Below are positions 1 to 5,905 of a DNA stretch of 7,326 bases, piece after piece. The DNA is from Bacteroidales bacterium. GTDB lineage: Bacteria; Bacteroidota; Bacteroidia; Bacteroidales; Azobacteroidaceae. Position 1 is the stretch's first letter; each line of letters opens with the position of its first letter. The position numbers and the translations under genes are program-made. The stretch covers positions 1 through 7,326 of the forward strand of contig JAJBTS010000300.1 in assembly GCA_020860885.1 (NCBI GenBank), read 5' to 3'. The notes under the pieces were generated by a model. The model had not been told where the DNA came from. It made no database searches and saw nothing but the letters and a program-made list of their open reading frames with translations.

Positions 1-35
1 AAAAAACTTTATATAAACCCTAAAAACAATGACGA

Positions 36-215
36 ATGAAAAAGTTTCTGATATTGCAACTGGTATTTACGTTGATAACAGTTCCGTTGCTCCTGGTGTT
101 GATCGTAGACGCTATTCTTAAAACATCTTCTTTGTATTACATTGCTTACCTGGTTATGGTCCTGCTTTTCCTTTATTTTTTTATCAGGCAACTAATAAAA
201 GACTTTAAAGAATAA
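36..215 (+). CDS. Small two-helix membrane protein (59 aa), function unknown
   Basis: I do not recognise this protein. It is a 59-residue ORF that reads as a membrane hairpin. Residues about 4-28 are an almost unbroken run of Leu, Ile, Val and Phe, a short linker around Lys29-Ser32 follows, and residues about 33-50 form a second hydrophobic segment. Charged residues sit at both ends (Lys2, Lys3; Arg51, Lys55, Lys58), so the positive-inside rule predicts both termini in the cytoplasm. The start is well constrained: an in-frame TGA lies at 30-32, just before the ATG at 36. It ends 56 bp before the replication gene on the same strand and could share its transcript. The size and topology resemble small holins or early phage membrane proteins, but nothing shows lysis activity and the position next to replication genes argues against a lysis role. 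Confidence rests on the clean hydrophobic pattern. Confidence 0.55.
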   Translation: MKKFLILQLVFTLITVPLLLVLIVDAILKTSSLYYIAYLVMVLLFLYFFIRQLIKDFKE

Positions 216-271
216 TACTTCCAGCCAAGCCTTATACCCGAGTTTTTCACCAATTAATCATTTAAATATTA

Positions 272-976
272 ATGAACTATATTGAATTGATCAATCAGTT
301 TTGGCAAACACGTAGAATAGTGTCATTCTCGTCCAAAGAAGCTGATCTTTATTTCGTGCTTCTGCATGAATGTAACATCAGGAACTGGCAGAATCCTTTC
401 GAGTGTTCCAACAGGTCGATCGTGGCTGCAATAGGAATTTCTGAGAAAACCCTTATTGACGTGCGTAACAGATTGAAGCAAAAAGGACTGATTGATTTCA
501 AATCCGGAAAACGGAAAGAACATTCACCTGTCTACACTCTTTTATACTGTAAAAAAGTAAGTTTAAACGATAGGAGCAATGTAAGTAAAAGTGTGAGTAA
601 GAAAGTAAGTAAAAATGTGAACCCTTTAAAAATACAAACAGAAACAGTAGCTCTGTCTTCTTTAAGCTGGAAGGATGACTTTTCTGTCTATAGGAATGAA
701 TTGCAGACAGCTTTCTCCGGGTTAATGGCAGATGAAGAATTTATCAAGGAAAGAGAGAAGTTTCATCCCGGGTTGGATATTCCTTTGTCTATGGAAAAAG
801 CTTATGTGGAATACTGGTCTAAAGAAAGCAGTTGGACGAAATTGAGGTCGTCCCGGTACGCAGCTCTGGATTGGGAAAAGATCTTTATCATGACCCTGGA
901 TCAGAAACAAAATCATGTTTGGTTGAAGAAAGGAGAAAAAGACGCTGCCGATGGAAAAGAAATTGTTTACGTCTGA
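272..976 (+). CDS. Winged-helix replication initiator / helicase-loader-like protein
   Basis: A 234-aa protein of the kind that precedes DnaB helicases in Bacteroidales phages and mobile elements; the probable job is origin recognition or helicase loading. Residues about 20-92 look like a winged helix-turn-helix: an S-N-R-S-I stretch near 46-50, the turn A-I-G-I-S-E-K-T at 53-60, then a recognition-helix-like R-N-R-L-K-Q-K-G-L-I at 65-74, and a wing ending in P-V-Y-T-L. Residues 103-117 are a low-complexity Val-Ser-Lys linker. Residues about 130-215 form a Trp/Tyr-rich helical C-terminal domain (A-Y-V-E-Y-W near 177-182, R-Y-A-A-L-D-W near 195-201), comparable in layout to the DnaD-like or uncharacterised C-terminal domains of such proteins. 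The start lies in AT-rich sequence without a Shine-Dalgarno, normal for this phylum. The 3' end overlaps the helicase ORF by 26 nt if that starts at 951, which suggests coupled translation. The exact role is inferred from domain type and neighbour. Confidence 0.72.
   Translation: MNYIELINQFWQTRRIVSFSSKEADLYFVLLHECNIRNWQNPFECSNRSIVAAIGISEKTLIDVRNRLKQKGLIDFKSGKRKEHSPVYTLLYCKKVSLNDRSNVSKSVSKKVSKNVNPLKIQTETVALSSLSWKDDFSVYRNELQTAFSGLMADEEFIKEREKFHPGLDIPLSMEKAYVEYWSKESSWTKLRSSRYAALDWEKIFIMTLDQKQNHVWLKKGEKDAADGKEIVYV
578..625 (+). repeat. 12-bp coding minisatellite (VSK repeats) in the linker
   Basis: Four consecutive 12-bp units encode N-V-S-K, S-V-S-K, K-V-S-K and the decayed N-V-N-P (residues 103-118). 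The unit is a multiple of three, so copy-number change by slippage would alter linker length without shifting frame. It sits exactly between the winged-helix domain and the C-terminal domain, which fits a flexible, basic tether. Confidence 0.7.
931..935 (+). promoter_or_regulatory. AGGAG, possible ribosome binding site for the 951 helicase start
   Basis: AGGAG lies inside the 3' end of the upstream gene and ends 15 nt before ATG 951. The spacing is long for a Shine-Dalgarno, so its use is uncertain. It bears on the choice between helicase starts at 951 and 993. Confidence 0.3.
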
Positions 977-2315
977 GAAGGTAGGAAAGATCATGCCTCA
1001 GGCTCCCGAGGTAGAAAAGGTAGTCCTCGCCACCATCCTTCTTGAAAAGAACATGCTGGATACCGCAAGGGATATTTTAACGGAAGAAAGTTTTTACGAT
1101 CCGTACAATAGCTGGATATACAAAGCAATCCTGGAACTGGACGACAAACGGAGTCCCATCGATCTTCTTTCCGTATCGGAACAGCTGAAGAGAAACCAGG
1201 TTCTCGAAACAATAGGAGGAATACCTTATGTTGCCGGCTTGTGCAGTTTGGTGGTTTCTTCCTCTCACTTTGAATACCACTGTCTTATCCTGAAGGATAA
1301 ATACCTCCGCCGGAAAATGATTTCTGCCTGTATGGATGATGCTTCCCGGGCTTTTGACGATGCGGAAGATATGGAATCCCTGATTGCCAAATGGAGTAGG
1401 GAAGCGGAAGAAGTTCAGGAGATACTGGTCGGGAAGAATGATGCCACGCATATTTCCGAAGTGGGTAAACAATCGATAGAGCAGATGCACCAGCGCATTG
1501 CCGATGCACGTCTGGGTATATCACCCGGTATTCCTACGGGTTTTGCGGATATGGACCGGTTGATTCATGGCTGGCAGAAAGAAAAGTTCATCATTCTGGC
1601 TGCCCGTCCCGGTGTAGGAAAAACATCGCTGGCTATCCAGTTTATGTATAAAGCGGCAAAGAGAGGCTTTCACGCCGTCTTTTTCTCTCTCGAGATGGGC
1701 AAAACCGAATTGTCTGATAAAATGATTGTAGGATCTTCTAATATTCCTGCAGAAAAATACCATTCCGGCACCCTCGATATCAGCCAGTGGAGCCTCGCTG
1801 AGGATGCTATGCAAAGAATTGCTCAATTACCAATTCATATAGATGATAACTCGGTGGTAACTATCAGTCAAATAGTTAATAAAATACGACTATTAAAAAA
1901 GCAAAACCGGTGCGATATCGCTTTTATCGACTACCTACAGTTGATAAAGCCTGTCAACCGTCAGGGGAGAACCCGCGAGCAGGAAGTGAGTGAGATCAGC
2001 CGTTTGCTGAAGGTGCACGCCCGGGAACTGAAAATCCCCATTGTCGTACTCTGCCAGATGAACCGTGGGATTGAAGGCGATAAACGGGAACCTCGACTGT
2101 CGGACCTCCGCGAGTCGGGTTCTCTGGAACAGGATGCCGATATTGTCTTGTTCATTCATCGTCCTAACGAAGTGCGCGACAAAGAAACCGGCGAATTAAT
2201 CGATAATTACCTGGAACTCTTAATTAAAAAACACCGGGGAGGGAAAACGGGAAAAGTCCGGATCAAACACAACGAATCGATGTCGGCTTTTTACGATTGG
2301 GAAAGTCATCAGTGA
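951..2315 (+). CDS. dnaB: DnaB-family replicative DNA helicase
   Basis: A 454-aa replicative helicase, a hexameric ATPase that unwinds DNA at the fork. The N-terminal helical domain spans about 15-110 (P-Q-A-P-E-V-E-K-V-V-L at 16-26, G-G-I-P-Y-V at 89-94), followed by a linker and a RecA-like C-terminal domain from about 195. Visible motifs are Walker A A-R-P-G-V-G-K-T at 218-225, catalytic-Glu block S-L-E-M-G with Glu248, Walker B I-A-F-I-D-Y-L-Q-L-I with Asp327, sensor Gln369 in C-Q-M-N-R, L-S-D-L-R-E-S-G-S-L-E-Q-D-A-D at 383-397, and the arginine-finger segment K-H-R-G-G at 427-431. All key residues are present. It is shorter than chromosomal Bacteroidetes DnaB as I recall it (about 500 aa), consistent with a phage-borne copy. 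ATG 951 overlaps the upstream gene; ATG 993 (residue 15) has a better-spaced AGGAAAG and would also give a complete protein. Its TGA lies inside the heptad array. The 1811-1900 segment is unusually AT-rich. Confidence 0.95.
   Translation: MEKKLFTSEKVGKIMPQAPEVEKVVLATILLEKNMLDTARDILTEESFYDPYNSWIYKAILELDDKRSPIDLLSVSEQLKRNQVLETIGGIPYVAGLCSLVVSSSHFEYHCLILKDKYLRRKMISACMDDASRAFDDAEDMESLIAKWSREAEEVQEILVGKNDATHISEVGKQSIEQMHQRIADARLGISPGIPTGFADMDRLIHGWQKEKFIILAARPGVGKTSLAIQFMYKAAKRGFHAVFFSLEMGKTELSDKMIVGSSNIPAEKYHSGTLDISQWSLAEDAMQRIAQLPIHIDDNSVVTISQIVNKIRLLKKQNRCDIAFIDYLQLIKPVNRQGRTREQEVSEISRLLKVHARELKIPIVVLCQMNRGIEGDKREPRLSDLRESGSLEQDADIVLFIHRPNEVRDKETGELIDNYLELLIKKHRGGKTGKVRIKHNESMSAFYDWESHQ
983..989 (+). 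promoter_or_regulatory. AGGAAAG, possible ribosome binding site for the alternative 993 start
   Basis: A purine-rich AGGAAAG lies immediately upstream of ATG 993, with AGG seven bases before the codon. Starting there would drop 14 residues (an unconserved-looking leader) and leave a 16-bp gap after the upstream stop. The sequence alone does not decide between 951 and 993. Confidence 0.3.
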
Positions 2316-2383
2316 ACAGTAAACAGTGAACAGTAAACAGTGAACAGTAAACAGTAAACAGTAAACAGTTAGCAGTGAACAGT
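2307..2383 (+). repeat. Left heptanucleotide array, 11 x NNNCAGT
   Basis: Eleven consecutive 7-bp units share CAGT, with a variable triplet that is mostly GAA or AAA (order: CAT, GAA, AAA, GAA, AAA, GAA, AAA, AAA, AAA, TAG, GAA). The first unit contains the last codons and TGA stop of the helicase gene. Because 7 is not a multiple of 3, the array places stop codons in all three forward frames within a few units. Confidence 0.9.
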
Positions 2384-2387
2384 GGGG

Positions 2388-2650
2388 CTCTTCGCGGCTT
2401 TGTTGTGATAAATATCATAACTCTTTCGGGATACTCTTCATTGCTCTGCGGCGATAAGTATTTCTACCCCTCCGTACTACTCTTCGCTACCCTCTAACGG
2501 TAAGTATTTCCACCCCGTCGAAATACTCTTCGCGACGGGTTGTTGATGCTCTTCGCTACCCCGTCGAGATACTCTTCGCGACGGGGTGTTAATACTCTTC
2601 GCTACCCCGTTGAAATACTCTTCGCGACGGGGTGTTAATACTCTTCGCAA
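2388..2650. repeat. 23-bp-periodic tandem array (46-bp higher-order unit)
   Basis: The octamer CTCTTCGC occurs at 2388, 2480, 2526, 2549, 2572, 2595, 2618 and 2641. Degenerate versions lie in phase at 2434 (CTCTTCAT), 2457 and 2503 (both AGTATTTC, followed by TACCCC and CACCCC). All lie on one 23-bp grid; only the 2411 slot has no recognisable core. In the right half the units alternate between a C-rich leading arm (CCCCGTCG) and a G-rich one (CGGGGTG), making three 46-bp copies at 2513-2558, 2559-2604 and 2605-2650. The left half is older or more diverged. It is not a CRISPR, because there are no unique spacers. A 60-aa minus-strand ORF across it is an artefact of the repeats. Confidence 0.88.
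2513..2632. terminator. Three tandem GC-rich stem-loops, possible bidirectional terminator
   Basis: Stems pair CCCCGTCG with CGACGGGG around a 12-base loop that carries the CTCTTCG core: arms 2513-2520/2533-2540, 2559-2566/2579-2586 and 2605-2612/2625-2632. The first has one end mismatch and the third a T opposite G. Each G-rich arm can alternatively pair with the next C-rich arm (CGGGGT with ACCCCG). No U-tract follows on either strand, so classical intrinsic termination is not supported; a role as a transcription barrier between convergent genes is inference only. Confidence 0.3.
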
Positions 2651-2656
2651 ACCTTC

Positions 2657-2685
2657 CATCAGTCATCAGTTAGTCAGTCACCAGT
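2657..2685 (+). repeat. Short internal NNNCAGT cluster in plus orientation
   Basis: CATCAGT occurs twice in a row, followed by an 8-base TAGTCAGT and CACCAGT. The orientation matches the left array, not the nearby right array. The same CATCAGT heptad covers the helicase stop codon at 2307, so this cluster echoes the left end. Confidence 0.7.
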
Positions 2686-2700
2686 GTCTTGTCCTTTAGT

Positions 2701-2770
2701 AGTGTTCACTGTTCACTGTTCACTGTTTACTGTTTACTGTTAACTGTTAACTGTTTACTGTAAACTGAGC
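2701..2770 (-). repeat. Right heptanucleotide array, inverted relative to the left
   Basis: About ten 7-bp units read NNNCAGT on the minus strand, with triplets GAA, AAA, TAA, TTA and CTC-like variants; the outermost toward the core ends in CACT instead of CAGT. The TAA stop of the esterase gene (2755-2757) lies within it, as do the final Leu-Ser-Leu-Gln codons. Together with the left array it forms an imperfect inverted repeat. Confidence 0.88.
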
Positions 2771-5475
2771 AACTGTAAAGCGTATCCATAGCCGAGTTGG
2801 TTGTATCCGGCTTCATTCGGATGAATGGCGTTTGTATTAAAATATTCTGTAGTATCCGGAATGAAAGAGCTGATGGGCCGTTGTTCGTTGGGATAGCCAT
2901 AATATCTGTCTAATCCGTAAACAGCTTGTCCGAATTCCACTTTACCCTGCCATTCTTCGGAAGAGAAATGATCGTATAAAGCAGCCCGGAGTTTCCACAT
3001 ATTCGCCTGATAGGATCTTTTAAGAGATCCGCCATATACCTGCCAACCGGAAATCCCGTTGTTGTCCGGACTCACCAGTTGTAGGATGATTTTGCAATCC
3101 GGACTGTCTTCTAAAATTGCATTTATGATTGTTTCCGCACCACTGATGCTATTTCCTGTCTGATTTAGTATACAATCGTTTGCTCCGAGGAGGATCACTG
3201 CGGCATCCAATGGATTTGCCACTCCTAACCGGTTCCGGTAAGCCGTGACATCTAATTTCCCGTTTATATAGAAAGGAGAGCGGATGCCGGAATAATCGTT
3301 GAAAGTCAGTCCGGAAATTCCTTCGTGGTTGTAAGGAGCTACCCCTTTTGTCCCTATCAGTTTAGGAGGTACAGAACCCTGGGAGACAATCGTATCGTAA
3401 CAGGCTTTCGCAATCATTCCATTGGCTGTTAGGGAATCGCCGCAGAGGATAATCGTTTTTTCTTCCGTAAATTTAACATCGGCAGGTAACATTTGTATGT
3501 TTGCCGTTCTGGAGGATAGTAAAACATCCCCCCGGTAAGCGTTGAAAGTAATCGGGTAAGTTCCTACCGGATATTGCGATGCAATTCGTGCGGGTTCAAT
3601 CTTCCAATAACGTTCGTACCGCAATCCTGTCGATTGAACAGCGTTTTGCAGACTGGGGCAGTTGATGTCTATATACAAATCCTGAGGAGAATTCAGAAGG
3701 TTATCTTTCCCGAAGGCGCAAGCATCGTAATAGATCAACATCTCTTTTTGCCGGATGGCATAAAAAGTGTCGGGAGTGATGATGCGTCTGGCAGGGAAAT
3801 TTGCTTCCAGAGCTGTTATCCTTGCTCTGTCTGCTGCTATCTCCTGATCTTTTTGTACGATAGCATCCGATTTAATTCCGAGGGAAAAAGGGTAAGAAAA
3901 GAAACTCCTCTGATAAGTAGCAGTATCATCAAAGGGTGTTAAGCCGGAATAGTAAAAATAAGGATACAATCCGTTTACTACATTTTCCGAACTCCGCTTA
4001 ATCCATGCGACCTGCCCGTTGTTGGAACTTATTACCATATATAGCGCTACGGGAGCTTTGATTTTTACTATATTATCCATAAGCAGTTCCCTTTCCTTAA
4101 ATTCGTAGTCCCATACCGAATGGCCTTCGTAAATAAGGTAAGGGGCTATATCCTGATAAGCAAAACTTGTTTTCTGCGATAAATCGGGAACGGCAAATAA
4201 CTTAAAGTAAACATTTGCCGGTCCGATCGATCCACCCTGTACATGCCTGTAAGCTCCATCCATCCGGATAATATTGAATTCCGTATCGCGGTAAACGGGA
4301 ATTACCAGACAATTGCTTCTGTATCCGCTGGGATAGGGCGTACGTAAATACTGTTTACTCAGTTCGTATGCCGTGGTTTCCAGGGTCATAAAATTTTCTT
4401 TCGTGGCGTAATTCTTTTCAAATAAGATTTCTGTGTCTTCTTTTTTCAGGAGGTCGGTATTTCTAAGCTCCAGCCAGAGAGGAGTGGAAAAAGTGATTCC
4501 CGACAGATAATAATCCGCGTTGGATTGCCAGTTAAAACTGGCCTGGTAGGAAGCCAGGAGGCCGTTTTTCCCTTCTGTGTCACTCACAAAAACAGGAACG
4601 ACCGGACGAACCGTTATCGGTTCGGTATTGGCACGGGCGAACATCACGAAAATAGTTTCGTCTGTTTTCAGTTTCGTTTTATCGAATACAATTTCCCGGA
4701 ACGAATCATCGGCTACCCATGTCTGAACTTCCTCTTTCAGGAGAGTTAATCCCGACAACGCATTCATTTTCCACGGGCTTACGGAAGGGAAAGAGCCGGT
4801 AAATTTGTATACTCGGACACTCATATTGGCCTTTGTAACGTTAGGATTCCCTTTGAACCGGATCCGGTTGAATAGTAGAGTTTCATCGTTGCCGTTGCGG
4901 TAATAGGCGCCTTTCGCCATAGCAACGGGATTGGAATATTCAGTAAATATTTCCCCTTCGTAATCTGCATCCGCCGCTTTATAAACTATTTCGTTTCTAA
5001 TGTCTACTGCATCAATATCTTTTTGCATTTCAACCAGGCATTCCTGTGTTTCTTCCTGCATCTCCGACAATTGCTGCTGTATCTTTTGGGTATCCCTATC
5101 TTTCCAGTTTTCGGGGTTGCTCCACTCCGACAGATTGTTGCTGCAGTATTGCCATATCCCGGTATTATTACCGTCTGTGAGGAAGGTGATTACCAGGTTT
5201 TCTTTCCGGCGGTTTTCCGGAATGCTGGCTAATGCACTGTTTAAGGTATGGAATCCGCCGGATAAGGGGTATTCTTTATCTACATTGATTACAGGAGAAG
5301 CGCTGTGTATTTTAGCTACTTCATCGTCGTTGTTCTCTTGCTTTTTTACGGTTCTGTTTGATACGATATATACATCGAAACGGTCGGGGTTATCGGATCT
5401 CCTGACAAAATACTGTCCTTCCGGACTATTGGCCGTAGGAGGAGTATTAACATTGTAATGTTTTATGGTTGCCAT
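2755..5475 (-). CDS. Tail-fibre-like protein with C-terminal SGNH/GDSL esterase domain
   Basis: A 906-aa modular protein. Residues 1-125 resemble the N-terminal attachment region of Bacteroidales phage tail proteins (Y-F-V-R-R at 22-26, H-T-L-N-S-A-L-A-S-I-P at 76-86, E-N-W-K-D at 122-126). A coiled-coil-like stretch follows at about 128-160. Two beta-rich regions lie at about 165-340 and 378-535, then a second heptad-like helix at about 536-560, a beta-rich accessory domain at about 565-670, and an SGNH hydrolase at about 673-906. SGNH blocks are G-D-S with Ser681, the G719/G722 region (E-G-I-S-G), G-A-N-D with Asn766, and H-P-N-E-A-G-Y with His885. The usual Asp three residues before the His is Asn882. 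Such domains deacetylate or de-esterify surface polysaccharide, so a receptor-processing role on the virion is likely. No signal peptide is seen. The start at 5475 has an AT-rich leader without Shine-Dalgarno. It lies 61 bp after the broken 104-aa gene. Confidence 0.85.
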   Translation of the reverse strand: MATIKHYNVNTPPTANSPEGQYFVRRSDNPDRFDVYIVSNRTVKKQENNDDEVAKIHSASPVINVDKEYPLSGGFHTLNSALASIPENRRKENLVITFLTDGNNTGIWQYCSNNLSEWSNPENWKDRDTQKIQQQLSEMQEETQECLVEMQKDIDAVDIRNEIVYKAADADYEGEIFTEYSNPVAMAKGAYYRNGNDETLLFNRIRFKGNPNVTKANMSVRVYKFTGSFPSVSPWKMNALSGLTLLKEEVQTWVADDSFREIVFDKTKLKTDETIFVMFARANTEPITVRPVVPVFVSDTEGKNGLLASYQASFNWQSNADYYLSGITFSTPLWLELRNTDLLKKEDTEILFEKNYATKENFMTLETTAYELSKQYLRTPYPSGYRSNCLVIPVYRDTEFNIIRMDGAYRHVQGGSIGPANVYFKLFAVPDLSQKTSFAYQDIAPYLIYEGHSVWDYEFKERELLMDNIVKIKAPVALYMVISSNNGQVAWIKRSSENVVNGLYPYFYYSGLTPFDDTATYQRSFFSYPFSLGIKSDAIVQKDQEIAADRARITALEANFPARRIITPDTFYAIRQKEMLIYYDACAFGKDNLLNSPQDLYIDINCPSLQNAVQSTGLRYERYWKIEPARIASQYPVGTYPITFNAYRGDVLLSSRTANIQMLPADVKFTEEKTIILCGDSLTANGMIAKACYDTIVSQGSVPPKLIGTKGVAPYNHEGISGLTFNDYSGIRSPFYINGKLDVTAYRNRLGVANPLDAAVILLGANDCILNQTGNSISGAETIINAILEDSPDCKIILQLVSPDNNGISGWQVYGGSLKRSYQANMWKLRAALYDHFSSEEWQGKVEFGQAVYGLDRYYGYPNEQRPISSFIPDTTEYFNTNAIHPNEAGYNQLGYGYALQLLSLQ

Positions 5476-5536
5476 ATTTATTCTGATTAATTGTTATAAA
5501 ATCGGTTTTTACTCATTGGTTTACTTTAATTCTTCT

Positions 5537-5850
5537 TTACCAGTCTGCCTGTGTCCAGTTATCCAGATTTACCTGGGGGATATCGGGGGTTTTACCTGTG
5601 TTGATCCAGTTTCCGGTAGCGCGGCATTCGTATACCGTTCCCGGATAAGGAGAACCTACCCACGAAGTATCACCGACAACGGGCAATGGCCAGGCTGCTT
5701 TCCTTAATGCTTCTGTGGAGAAATACCCCTTATAGCGGATAGTGGTATTTTCAGTTTCTCTATTTCAATATTTGTTTTATTGAAATTCTCGTTGATGGCG
5801 GCAGAAGCGTCCGACCATCTCCCTGTGGAAGGAATAATGTTTAAGTCCAT
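5537..5850 (-). pseudogene. Trp-rich tail-associated protein, disrupted by a -1 frameshift
   Basis: From ATG 5850 the frame runs 48 codons to a TAA at 5704-5706. Adding one base in the A4 run (T4 at 5748-5751 on plus) restores a continuous 104-aa protein ending at 5537. Before the shift it reads N-I-I-P-S-T-G-R-W-S-D-A and E-I-E-K-L-K; after it come T-T-I-R-Y-K-G-Y-F, G-D-T-S-W-V-G, Y-P-G-T-V-Y-E-C and a C-terminal N-W-T-Q-A-D-W. This order matches a small protein type I know from Bacteroidales phage tail loci, where N-terminal helix and K-G-Y-F domain share one frame. Function is unknown; it may be an adaptor or baseplate-associated part. The alternatives are a real mutation, a homopolymer sequencing error, or translational slippage; no classical X-XXY-YYZ slippery heptamer is present. 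It lies between the 43-aa ORF and the esterase gene, all on the minus strand. Confidence 0.68.
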
Positions 5851-5905
5851 ACGTTTGTGTTTTAATTGATATTAATTAATTTCTTGCTATTCTGACTATT
5901 CCATG

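Larger units (their letters stand above)
2307..2770. other. Composite structured repeat element between convergent genes
   Basis: This non-coding block separates the helicase gene (plus) from the esterase gene (minus). From left to right it holds 11 NNNCAGT heptads in plus orientation (2307-2383), a 23-bp-periodic core (2388-2650), a short second plus-oriented NNNCAGT cluster (2657-2685), and about ten heptads in the opposite orientation (2701-2770). The outer arrays form a long imperfect inverted repeat with a loop of about 320 bases. There is no transposase and no clear target-site duplication. It could be a dispersed non-autonomous repeat, a bidirectional transcription-stop structure, or slippage-grown junk; the sequence does not decide. 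The layout is directly visible, while function is unknown. Confidence 0.8.

Noticed and set aside
29..121. 30-aa ORF starting at ATG 29
   Set aside because: It overlaps the 59-aa membrane protein in another frame and shows no structure; the hydrophobic reading from ATG 36 is far more convincing.
2406..2417. Small palindrome TGATA-AA-TATCA as an operator
   Set aside because: The 5-bp AT-rich stem is too short to separate from chance, and it sits far from any gene start, between convergent genes.
2388..2650. CRISPR array
   Set aside because: The 23-bp units follow each other without unique spacers, both halves of the 46-bp unit are related, and no cas gene is nearby.
2477..2659. 60-aa minus-strand ORF across the repeat core
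   Set aside because: It is generated by the 23-bp repeats. The period is not a multiple of three, so copies are read in different frames and no residue pattern is conserved unit to unit.
5000..5458. 152-aa plus-strand ORF rich in Cys, Ser and Phe
   Set aside because: It lies antisense to the N-terminal region of the tail-fibre gene, which has a clear domain pattern; the Cys/Phe-rich composition is typical of an antisense shadow.
5465..5707. 80-aa plus-strand ORF
   Set aside because: It lies antisense to the disrupted 104-aa gene and shows no recognisable protein pattern; the minus-strand reading is Trp- and Gly-patterned and protein-like.
5745..5755. Programmed -1 frameshift site
   Set aside because: The local codons CTG-AAA-ATA do not form an X-XXY-YYZ slippery heptamer, and I saw no clear downstream pseudoknot; a one-base deletion is simpler, though slippage is not excluded.
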